A DNA stretch of 64,000 nucleotides from positions 62,001 through 126,000 of the forward strand of contig JBPBQZ010000056.1 of NCBI GenBank assembly GCA_050955105.1, in the 5' to 3' direction. Below are positions 26,028-33,689 of this stretch, one piece after another. Position numbers and translations under genes: made by a program. The notes below the pieces were generated by a model, which searched no databases, was not told the DNA's origin, and was given only the letters and a program-made list of their open reading frames with translations. The DNA comes from JBPBQZ01 sp050955105. Its GTDB lineage: Bacteria; Pseudomonadota; Gammaproteobacteria; Burkholderiales; Burkholderiaceae. Position 1 is the stretch's first letter. Every line of letters begins with the position of its first letter.

Positions 26028-26490
26028 TCAATCGTCTTCGATGATCTGCTGGTCCTGAGCGGCAATCCCCAGCGTGCCGGCGACATTCACACCGCGTCCC
26101 CAAAAGAACAACTGCACCAGAATCATCAATGCACACAGGCCGATAAATACCGCACTGATCGGCCTTTGCACGAACACCATCAAATCGCCGCGCGACAGCA
26201 ATACCGAGCGGCGGAAATTCTCTTCCACCATCGGGCCCAGCACATAACCGAGCAATATCGGCGCGATTGAAAAATCGAGCGCGATCAGCACGGCACCGAT
26301 TACCCCGCAAACCAGTACCTCGCCCACTTCGAAGAGGCTGTTATTGGTGCTGTAGACGCCGATCGCAATGAAAAATAAGGCGCACGGATAAAGGTAGCGG
26401 TAAGGCACCTTCAGCAGCTTTACCCAAATGCCGATCAGCGGCACGTTCAAGATAATCAGCAATACGTTGCCGACCCAGAAGTTGGCGCGC
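26028..26490 (-). pseudogene. tctA: 3' fragment of a TctA-family tricarboxylate transporter permease
   Basis: About 150 C-terminal residues of a TctA membrane permease are present (FWVGNVLLIILNVPLIGIWVK, GPMVEENFRRSVLLSRGD). Intact TctA is about 500 residues with some 12 membrane helices, so roughly the first 330-350 residues are missing. The open frame formally continues to 26567, but beyond about 26490 it is antisense to the tail of a CoA-transferase gene and is not TctA. No start signal or tctB gene accompanies it, so it cannot make a working transporter. Confidence 0.8.
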
Positions 26491-26585
26491 CTTGCTACGG
26501 CGAAGACAATCACTACGTGCTGCAAGAACTCTTGGGCTACACGCCCGAACAAATCACCGCATTGCAACAGGAAGGAGTTATCTGA
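26484..26585 (+). pseudogene. 3' remnant of a CaiB/BaiF-family CoA-transferase gene
   Basis: In the plus-strand frame, the bases ending in TGA at 26583-26585 read APCYGEDNHYVLQELLGYTP followed by EQITALQQEGVI and stop. This is the characteristic C-terminus of class III CoA-transferases (GE-x-N-xx-V-x-x-ELLG ... GVI). The remaining 360 or so residues are absent: upstream sequence is TctA on the other strand. The TGA overlaps the ATG of the SDR gene (TGATG), showing the two genes were once an operon. Confidence 0.7.
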
Positions 26586-27403
26586 TGGCTGACCAATCGC
26601 TCGACTCGGCGCTCAACGCGCACGCGTCATCTCATAAATGCGTGGACGCGCCGCTACTGGCGGGCAAGACCGCGATCGTCACCGGCTCCGGCAGGAACCT
26701 GGGGCGCTCGGTCGCTCTCGCTTTCGCACAGGCCGGCGCCAACGTCGTGCTCAACGGCCATCGCGATATGGCCGCTTTGGAAAGCGTCGCCAAGGAAGTC
26801 GAAGCCTATGGTGTGTCGGCCTTGTGTCACCTGGCCGACGTGTCCGACCCCGATGCGGTACAGCATATGGCCGACGTTGCCATCGAACGCTTCGGCCGTG
26901 TCGACGTGGCGGTCTCGAACGTGGGCCTGCGCCTGCACCAGCCGTTTCTCGAAATCTCTGTAGCCGATTGGCGCCGCACGCTCGAGACCAGCCTCAGCTC
27001 CGCTTTCTATCTGGCGCGCGCGGTGTTGCCGGGCATGAAGGAACGCGGCTGGGGACGGCTCATCCATATTTCGGGACGCGACGGCTTTTTCACCTTGCCG
27101 AATCGCGCGCACAACGTCTCGGCCAAGGCCGGACTGCATTCGCTGGCCAAGGCCATCGCCATCGAGTTCGGTCCGTACAACATCACTGCCAACACCATCG
27201 CGCCGGGCAAGATGGATACCGAACGCGACGAAGCGCACTACCCGGGCTATCGCGAGCGCTGGGCCGCCGCCACCGCGGCAATGCCGTTGCGGCGCCTGGG
27301 TACCGGCGAAGACGTGGCCGAAGCGTGCCTGTACTTTTGCACGCCGCAGTCGTACGCCACCGGCCAGCTCGTGCATTTGAACGGTGGCGAGTTTCTCTAC
27401 TGA
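26585..27403 (+). CDS. SDR-family NAD(P)-dependent oxidoreductase
   Basis: The 272-residue SDR has TGSGRNLGRS at residues about 36-45, NVGLRLHQPF in the central sheet, the catalytic Ser in HISGRDG and the Lys in NVSAKAG. The usual Tyr of Y-x3-K appears to be replaced: the segment reads RAHNVSAKAG, with N where Tyr is expected (hand alignment). This may point to a non-redox or altered activity. The start at 26585 overlaps the CoA-transferase remnant's stop (TGATG). It is followed two bases later by the thiolase-like gene, so they form one operon. Confidence 0.82.
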   Translation: MADQSLDSALNAHASSHKCVDAPLLAGKTAIVTGSGRNLGRSVALAFAQAGANVVLNGHRDMAALESVAKEVEAYGVSALCHLADVSDPDAVQHMADVAIERFGRVDVAVSNVGLRLHQPFLEISVADWRRTLETSLSSAFYLARAVLPGMKERGWGRLIHISGRDGFFTLPNRAHNVSAKAGLHSLAKAIAIEFGPYNITANTIAPGKMDTERDEAHYPGYRERWAAATAAMPLRRLGTGEDVAEACLYFCTPQSYATGQLVHLNGGEFLY

Positions 27404-27405
27404 GC

Positions 27406-28524
27406 ATGAAAAAACTCAAAGACAAGATCGCCGTCGTCGGCGTCGGCACTACTCGCTATGGCAGCTTCCCAGAGCTGAGCGACTATGCGCTGGGAGCGCA
27501 GGCCTTCAAGGCGGCGCTGGATGACTGCGGTCTGGACAAAAGCCAGATCGACGGCCTGATGTGCTGCCGCATTCCGTACTATGCGCGCATGGGCGAGATA
27601 CTCGGCATCGACCCGCGCTGGAGCATGCAGCCGCCCGCGCATGGGCGCATGTCGGGCATGTCGATCATCGAAGCGATGCTGGCGCTGGAGTGCGGCGCCG
27701 CCGACTACGTGGCGCTGATCTACGCCAACATCGGCCGCTCGCGCCGCATGAACTATGGCGGCGAGCTGGAAAGTTTTTGGGATCCGTGGGGACTGACTTC
27801 GCCGGGCGCCGCGCATGCGCTGATGTTTCGCATGCACATGGAACGCTATGGCACGACCACGCGGCAGCTTGCCGAAGTCTCGGTGGCATTCCGTCAGCAC
27901 GCCATGCTGCACCCCGACGCCGTGATGAAAACGCCGATCAGCATCGACGACCACGAGCAGGCGCGCCGCATCGTCGCGCCATTGGGCTTGCTCGACTATT
28001 GCCTGATCAACGACGGCGCGGTCTGCATCATCCTCACCACCGCCGAGCGTGCGCGTGACTTGCGCCAGCCGCCGGTGCTCATCTCAGGCGTCGGTGCACA
28101 GGAAGCCTTCACGCAGAGTGCGATTTCAAGCTTCGACGAGGCGTGCTGGTATCCGCAACTGCGCAGCGTCGCCGCCCAGGTTTATGGGATGGCACAGCTG
28201 GGCCCGAACGACGTCGATGCGCTGATGACTTACGACAACTTCAGTCCCACCGTACTGTTCAGCCTGGAAGGTCTCGGCTTCTGTGAACAGGGTGAATCCG
28301 GTGCCTTCGTCGAAGGCGGTGCCTTGTCGCTCGGTGCGCGCCTGCCGACCAACACCGACGGTGGCCATCTGTCGAATTCCTATATGCAAGGCTGGGCGCT
28401 GAACGTCGAAGCGGTGCGACAAATTCGCGGCGATTGCGGCGCGCGGCAAGTGCCGGACTGTGAAGTCGTGCAGTACGCGGGCGCCACCCCCTGCGTTCGT
28501 TCCATCATCTACTCGCGGGCATAG
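27406..28524 (+). CDS. thiolase-like (SCP2-thiolase/Ltp family) protein, partner of the following DUF35 protein
   Basis: The 372-residue thiolase-fold protein starts KIAVVGVGTTRYG and ends with TDGGHLSNSYMQGWALN and YAGATPCVRS. It is the paralogue of the protein at 5992-7173. By hand alignment the nucleophilic-cysteine position is glycine (PPAHGRMSGMSIIEAM) and no C-terminal CxG motif exists. A retro-aldolase or acyl-binding role, as for Ltp2-type partners of DUF35 proteins, is therefore more likely than thiolysis. It lies two bases after the SDR stop and seven bases before the DUF35 gene. The ATG at 27406 begins the domain; the longer frame upstream is a shadow of the SDR. Confidence 0.8.
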   Translation: MKKLKDKIAVVGVGTTRYGSFPELSDYALGAQAFKAALDDCGLDKSQIDGLMCCRIPYYARMGEILGIDPRWSMQPPAHGRMSGMSIIEAMLALECGAADYVALIYANIGRSRRMNYGGELESFWDPWGLTSPGAAHALMFRMHMERYGTTTRQLAEVSVAFRQHAMLHPDAVMKTPISIDDHEQARRIVAPLGLLDYCLINDGAVCIILTTAERARDLRQPPVLISGVGAQEAFTQSAISSFDEACWYPQLRSVAAQVYGMAQLGPNDVDALMTYDNFSPTVLFSLEGLGFCEQGESGAFVEGGALSLGARLPTNTDGGHLSNSYMQGWALNVEAVRQIRGDCGARQVPDCEVVQYAGATPCVRSIIYSRA

Positions 28525-28531
28525 ACAAGCG

Positions 28532-28963
28532 ATGAACCCTTATACAAAACCGCTGCCCGGCGCCGACCCGCTCGCCGCGCCTTACTGGGAGCATTTGCGC
28601 GCGCATCGTTTATCGATACAGCGTTGCACGCAGTGCGGGCATCGGCATTTTCCACCGTCGCCGGTGTGCCCAGCGTGCCTGTCGGACGCGCAGGAATGGG
28701 AAGTCGTCAGCGGGCGTGCCACCTTGCTGACCTGGGCCACCTTCCATCGCGCGTATTGGCCGTCGTTCAAAGAAGACTTGCCGTATGACGTTTGCGTGGT
28801 GCGGCTCGACGAAGGGCCATTTGTGGTGAGCAATTTCGCCAAAGACGTACCGCTGACGCCGCGCTTGGGTCTGCCATTGCAAGTGGTATTCGACGACGTA
28901 AGCGACACGCTTACGCTGCCGCGCTTCACGGTCGTCCCCGCAGCGGCGGCGCCAGCGGGATAG
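28532..28963 (+). CDS. DUF35 zinc-ribbon/OB-fold protein
   Basis: The 143-residue partner of the preceding thiolase-like protein has a Cys4 zinc ribbon (CTQC ... CPAC, about residues 32-49) followed by an OB fold (GRATLLTWATFHRAYWPSF). The same gene pair occurs at 5992-7634, so two diverged acyl-CoA modules are present in the window. The start is at 28532, seven bases after the thiolase-like gene. Confidence 0.83.
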   Translation: MNPYTKPLPGADPLAAPYWEHLRAHRLSIQRCTQCGHRHFPPSPVCPACLSDAQEWEVVSGRATLLTWATFHRAYWPSFKEDLPYDVCVVRLDEGPFVVSNFAKDVPLTPRLGLPLQVVFDDVSDTLTLPRFTVVPAAAAPAG

Positions 28964-29092
28964 CAGCATATCGAGATAACCGGTGGCTCATCGAGCGCTT
29001 CGACGAAAGCGCCGGGCCGCAGGTCAAGACGATTCGTCGAGCCAATGCCAAGCCTATGGCGCAACGAACCCAGGCAACCCGGAGGAGACACC

Positions 29093-30076
29093 GTGAGCGC
29101 ATTCAAACCCGGTCTGTTCAAGACCGTCATCATGGCAACGCTGATGTTCGGCGTCGGCGCACATGCCGAGAGCAGTTATCCCAATCGCAGCATCACCGTG
29201 GTGGTGCCGTTCGCAGCCGGCGGCGAAGTCGATACCGCCGCGCGGCTGGTAGCCGAGCGCTTGGGCGGCGCACTCGGCCAGGCGGTCATCATCCAGAACC
29301 GCGTGGGCGCTTCGGGCACCATCGGCATGGCCTACGTGGCGCGCGCCAAGCCGGATGGCTATACGCTCGGCTGGGGTTCGAGCAGCGCGCTGGCCAGTTC
29401 GCCTTATCTCTATAAAGACCCGGGTTACGATCCGATCAAATCGTTCCGTCCCATCAATATGGCGACCAGTTCCGCCTGGGTATTACTGGTGGCGAAGAGC
29501 TCGCCGATCAAAAGCGTGGCCGATCTGGTGCGCACCGGCAAGGCCGCGCCCGGCAAGCTCACTTATGCATCGGCTGGCATCAATAGCAATCCAGACCTGA
29601 TCGGCAAGCTCTTCACGCACGCCGCCGCTTTTACCGCACGCGACATTCCTTATAAAGGCGGCATCGAATCCTCGACGGCGGTGATGGCGAATCAGGTGGA
29701 CTTCACTTTCGACGCGATCGCCTCGCATGATGCCGAGTCCTTGAACGGCAGTAACTTGCGCGCGATCGCAGTGACCAGCCAGACCCGCAGCCGCGCGCTG
29801 CCCGATGTGCCGACGCTAGCTGAATCGGGCCTGCCCACCTTGACCATGGTGACTTTCAATGGCCTGGTCGCCCCCATCGCCACGCCGCCGGAGGTTGTGC
29901 AGAAACTCGACGAGGCGATGCGCGTCACCATGAACGACCCGGCGTTGCGCGCCAAGATCAGCCGTACCGGCAACGAGCCAATGGGCCGCGGGTCGCAGGA
30001 ATTCGCCGCGACCATCGCCCAGCAGACCGCGCTGTGGCAAAGCGCCATCAAACTGGCGGGCGCACATCCGCAATAA
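29093..30076 (+). CDS. Bug/TctC-family periplasmic substrate-binding protein
   Basis: The 327-residue protein begins with a signal peptide (hydrophobic VIMATLMFGVGAHA, predicted cleavage after AHA). The mature protein starts YPNRSITVVVPFAAGGEVDTAAR, the carboxylate-binding signature of the tripartite tricarboxylate transporter family. Later segments QNRVGASGTIG and LPDVPTLAESG are also typical. The start is GTG 29093 with a perfect GGAGGAG four bases upstream; the ATG at 29045 lacks such a site. No intact tctA or tctB is present here, so it must work with a permease elsewhere or as an orphan receptor. Ligand unknown, probably an organic or aromatic acid. Confidence 0.87.
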   Translation: MSAFKPGLFKTVIMATLMFGVGAHAESSYPNRSITVVVPFAAGGEVDTAARLVAERLGGALGQAVIIQNRVGASGTIGMAYVARAKPDGYTLGWGSSSALASSPYLYKDPGYDPIKSFRPINMATSSAWVLLVAKSSPIKSVADLVRTGKAAPGKLTYASAGINSNPDLIGKLFTHAAAFTARDIPYKGGIESSTAVMANQVDFTFDAIASHDAESLNGSNLRAIAVTSQTRSRALPDVPTLAESGLPTLTMVTFNGLVAPIATPPEVVQKLDEAMRVTMNDPALRAKISRTGNEPMGRGSQEFAATIAQQTALWQSAIKLAGAHPQ

Positions 30077-30190
30077 GGCATGCAAGGATAGAGCCGCCAG
30101 CGAGGTTGCTAGAATGAACCATCTCAAAAATCCTGTTGCGCGCCGCTTAGTTCAACCTGGCGGCGGCCGCGGCGGCAAAGATGCCTGCAA

Positions 30191-31132
30191 ATGATGGATC
30201 GACGGCTGCTCAGATATTTCATCGCGGTGGCCGAAACCGGGCATCTGACGCGGGCCGCGGCGCAACTCGGGCTGCAGCAGCCGCCCCTTAGCTATCAGAT
30301 CAAGACGCTCGAAACCACGCTCGGCGTGACGCTGTTCCAACGTCATCACCGCGGCGTAACGCTTACTGAAGCGGGCCGGCTGTTGCTGCCGGAAGCGCGC
30401 CGCATCGTCGCCGACATGGTCGCGCTAGAAAAACGCATGGCGAGTATCGCCAACGGCACCGCCGGCATTATTCACGTCGCCTTCACCAGCTCGGCCGCCG
30501 CGCATGCGTTCACACCCGACGCGCTGCGCTGTTGCCGCGATCGCTACCCGGCGATCGAGCTGGTGCTGACGGAAAACCCCACCATCATCGACGGCCTGAC
30601 GAACGGCGAATTCCAATGCGGAATCATGCGTACGCCGCCACCGAGCGGCGCCGATGACCTGCTTTTCGAGACACTGATCGAAGAACATGTGGTGGTGGCG
30701 TTTCCGCGCGGGCATGCGCTGCTGCACAAGCTCGACGCCCAGAAAGCCCGGCCGCTTACGCTCAAGATGTTGCGCGACGAGGATTTCATCCTGGCGCGCG
30801 CACCCGGTGCCCTGGGCTTTTCCGCAACCTTGCTGCAGGCATGCCGGGCACGCGGCTTCGAGCCGCGCATTGGCCGGGAAGTGGGTCGCGTGATCAGCAG
30901 CCTCAACCTGGTGGCCGCGGGCGCCGGCGTGGCGGTCGTGCCAGCGTCGCTGCAAAGCGTGCACAAACATGCCATCGAGTATCGCCGACTGGCAGATGCC
31001 GACCAAGTGCCCTGTCCGCTTACGCTGGCTTATCGCGCCAATGACTGCGTCGGCGCCACCGCCACTTTCGTCGAGCTGTTGCGCGGGATGGCACGCACCT
31101 GGGGCGCGCCGATGCCAGATAAGATCAACTGA
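30191..31132 (+). CDS. LysR-family transcriptional regulator
   Basis: The 313-residue regulator has an N-terminal winged helix (LRYFIAVAETGHLTRAAAQLGLQQPPLSYQIKTLE, residues about 6-40) and a LysR effector-binding domain (GIIHVAFTSSAAAHAFTPDAL and later). The HTH resembles that of BenM/CatM/HcaR-type aromatic-acid regulators. It is transcribed in the same direction as the TctC gene before it and the crotonase after it, rather than divergently. It may control these flanking genes. Confidence 0.86.
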   Translation: MMDRRLLRYFIAVAETGHLTRAAAQLGLQQPPLSYQIKTLETTLGVTLFQRHHRGVTLTEAGRLLLPEARRIVADMVALEKRMASIANGTAGIIHVAFTSSAAAHAFTPDALRCCRDRYPAIELVLTENPTIIDGLTNGEFQCGIMRTPPPSGADDLLFETLIEEHVVVAFPRGHALLHKLDAQKARPLTLKMLRDEDFILARAPGALGFSATLLQACRARGFEPRIGREVGRVISSLNLVAAGAGVAVVPASLQSVHKHAIEYRRLADADQVPCPLTLAYRANDCVGATATFVELLRGMARTWGAPMPDKIN

Positions 31133-31218
31133 TTCGACCGATCCGGCCATTTGATTTGCGTGCCTGCACTGGCAGACTGGTCGTCGATCAATCCAGCTTG
31201 TTCAGCAGGGGTAAATGT

Positions 31219-32082
31219 ATGGAATACCAAAGCTTCAGTCTGTCAGTCGACGCGCACATCGCCCATCTGGTACTGAATCGGCCAGAGAAACGCAATCCTT
31301 TAACGCGCTCGTTCTGGCAAGAATTCCCCGAGGCGATTCGCGCGCTGGATGCCGAAGCCAGCGCGCGCGTGCTCGTGATCTCCTCGCAAGGGCCTTATTT
31401 CTGCAGTGGGCTCGATGTGTCGATGCTGGGCAATTTGCAAACGCTGCCGACTGGCGAGCGCGAACTGACGCACGCGCGCATCGCCATGCCGACCACCCGC
31501 TATGAAGACATTCGCGGGCTGCAGGAAAGCTTCAACGCGCTGGAACGTTTTCGCATGCCGGTGATCGCTGCCGTGCAAGGCGGCTGCATTGGCGGCGGTC
31601 TCGATATGGTGGCGGCCTGCTGCATGCGCTATGCAAGCGCCGACGCATTCTTTTCCGTTTTTGAGATCAACGTCGGCCTGCCGCCCGACATGGGCACGAT
31701 TCCCCGTCTCAAAAACTTCCTGCCGGAAGGGGTGATGCGCGAGCTGGCCTACACGGGGCGACGCATGGACGCGCAAGAAGCACAGCAGCGCGGGCTGGTG
31801 AACCAGGTGTTCGAGAATCAGCAAGCGATGCTGGACGGTGTGATGGCGATCGCGCGTGAAATCGCCACCAAGGCGCCGCTGGCCGTGCATGCAAGCAAAC
31901 GCTTGATCAGCTATGCGCGGGACCACAGCACCGAAGACAGCCTCAACTATGTGGCGCTATGGATCGGCGGTCTGATCTCGAGCGAGCAGATTCGCGAAGC
32001 CGGAAAGTCACGCGTCGAGCGCCGACCTGCCGATTTTGCGGACCTGCCGCGCGGTCAGCCTGGCGCGAACCGTCTGGGCTGA
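31219..32082 (+). CDS. enoyl-CoA hydratase/isomerase (crotonase) family protein
   Basis: The 287-residue crotonase has NRPEKRNPLTRSFW, the oxyanion-hole segments FCSGLDVSMLG and AVQGGCIGGGLDMVAACCMRYAS, and a VFEINVGLPPDMGTIPRL segment. The aspartate in LPPDMG is the residue expected in dienoyl-CoA isomerase (ECH1-like) members, where a second acid is needed. The ATG at 31219 starts the conserved domain. It converges with the outer-membrane efflux gene, leaving only 26 bp between stops. Confidence 0.84.
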   Translation: MEYQSFSLSVDAHIAHLVLNRPEKRNPLTRSFWQEFPEAIRALDAEASARVLVISSQGPYFCSGLDVSMLGNLQTLPTGERELTHARIAMPTTRYEDIRGLQESFNALERFRMPVIAAVQGGCIGGGLDMVAACCMRYASADAFFSVFEINVGLPPDMGTIPRLKNFLPEGVMRELAYTGRRMDAQEAQQRGLVNQVFENQQAMLDGVMAIAREIATKAPLAVHASKRLISYARDHSTEDSLNYVALWIGGLISSEQIREAGKSRVERRPADFADLPRGQPGANRLG

Positions 32083-32108
32083 GCGGCTGAGTCGCGCGGC
32101 CGCGTGCT

Positions 32109-33689
32109 TCACGGCGTGGCGACCGCGCCCGATGCGGGTGCTACAGCGGGTATCGCCGATGCCGCCGCCTGCCGCCCCAGGCGCAGGCTTTCGTCATGCA
32201 ATCCCTGCGCGCCGGCCGCCACCGGCGGGTTACCCATCGCTTCGAATAAGGTCGCGGTGTCGGTCAGCCGCGCCGCTTGTGCGCGCACATATTGCACACG
32301 CGCGCTTTGATACTGCTGCGCTGCCGTCAAGGTCGCATAGAACGGCATTGCCCCAAGCTTGTAGCGCGCTTCGGTGTTGGCGCCCGTGCGTTGCGCGGCG
32401 TCGGCGGCGCGACGCGTTTGTGTCACGGTGTTCGCATCCTCGTCCAGCGCTGACAAGGTATCGGCAACGTTCTGGAACGCCGCCAACACGGTCTGCTTAT
32501 ATTGGGATATCGCGGCTTCGTAAGTGGCCTGGTATTGCCGCTTGCGAGCCACCAATGCGCCGCCATGGAACAAGGGCTGCGTCAGCGATGCGCCCACGCC
32601 CCAGAGCATGCCGGCCGGTGACGTAAAGGTCGACCAATCGAAACCACCGCGTCCGTACGAAGCCGATAGTTTCAGCGTGGGGAACATCGAAGCCGTCGCC
32701 GCGCCGGCATTATCGGCCGCGGCACGCACCGCGGCTTCAGCGGCCAGAATATCCGGACGCTGACGCAACAGCTCGGAAGGAATCGCCACCGGCACCGCAA
32801 CAGGCACGTGCAAGGACTCCAGCGGCAGCGGCGCCGGCGCGTCACTCGGCAGACGTCCCAATAACACCGCTTGCGCATGACGTACCGCGAGCAGTTGCGC
32901 GCGCAGGCCAGGCAAGGTCGCGGCGGCATTGGCGGCATCCTGTTCGGCTGCCAGCACGTCATCTTGCGAGACGCCGCCCAACTGGTAGCGCGACGCCGTC
33001 TGGCGTGCACGCTGTTCACCCAATGCCACCAGCGTCGTGGTGGCATCGACCTGCGCCTGCAGCGCGGCCGCCCGGATGGTGCCGGTGACGATGTTGGCCG
33101 CCAGCGTGCGGCGCGTGGCTTCGAACTGAAAGACCTGTTGTTCGACTTGTCCCTCCAAGGCGCGATCGCCGAGTATCGATGCGCCGAAGAAGTCGAAGGT
33201 GTAAGACGCTTTCAACTGCGCCGAGAAGATGTCTTCGACGAAGGTCTGCTGCGGCAAGATCGGCAAGCCCAATGCACGTTGTCGGCTCGGACTGAACGAC
33301 GCGTCGATATTGGGATAAAGCGAATCGCCGATCTCGGAACGCAGTTGTTCCTGCGCCGACTTGAGCGTGTGTTGCGAGGCCCCGAGGGATGGGCTGTGCG
33401 CCAAGCCTTCGGCCACTAGCGCGTCGAGCGCCGGTGAACCATAGGCCCTCCACCATTCAGGCACCGGCCGCGCGCCGGCCATCAGCTGTTGCGCTACACC
33501 ATCGGCGAGCGGCAGTTGCGTCGGCTGGCCGCTCACTGAATAGTGCGCGGTGGACGGCATTGCCGGCGGACTACGGTCGGGCCCGAATGCGCCGCAAGCC
33601 GACAACAAAGCCGCGGCACCGACGAGGCTGGCGCTGCTGCCAAGGTTGATGGCACTCAGGCCCAGCGAAACAATCGATCGCGAGTTCAT
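32109..33689 (-). CDS. RND efflux outer-membrane lipoprotein (NodT family)
   Basis: The 526-residue TolC-like channel carries a lipobox (LLSAC, about residues 28-32), so it is a lipoprotein. Two OEP repeats with long coiled-coil segments follow (RRTLAANIVTGTIRAAALQAQVDATTTL; RQRPDILAAEAAVRAAADNAGAATASMFP). It forms the outer-membrane exit duct for the RND pump encoded just upstream, whose stop overlaps its start by four bases. It is last in the operon. Confidence 0.9.
   Translation of the reverse strand: MNSRSIVSLGLSAINLGSSASLVGAAALLSACGAFGPDRSPPAMPSTAHYSVSGQPTQLPLADGVAQQLMAGARPVPEWWRAYGSPALDALVAEGLAHSPSLGASQHTLKSAQEQLRSEIGDSLYPNIDASFSPSRQRALGLPILPQQTFVEDIFSAQLKASYTFDFFGASILGDRALEGQVEQQVFQFEATRRTLAANIVTGTIRAAALQAQVDATTTLVALGEQRARQTASRYQLGGVSQDDVLAAEQDAANAAATLPGLRAQLLAVRHAQAVLLGRLPSDAPAPLPLESLHVPVAVPVAIPSELLRQRPDILAAEAAVRAAADNAGAATASMFPTLKLSASYGRGGFDWSTFTSPAGMLWGVGASLTQPLFHGGALVARKRQYQATYEAAISQYKQTVLAAFQNVADTLSALDEDANTVTQTRRAADAAQRTGANTEARYKLGAMPFYATLTAAQQYQSARVQYVRAQAARLTDTATLFEAMGNPPVAAGAQGLHDESLRLGRQAAASAIPAVAPASGAVATP

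Noticed and set aside
26492..28524. A 628-codon plus-strand frame spanning the SDR and thiolase-like genes
   Set aside because: It is the SDR gene read out of frame joined to the true thiolase-like frame; the real start is ATG 27406.
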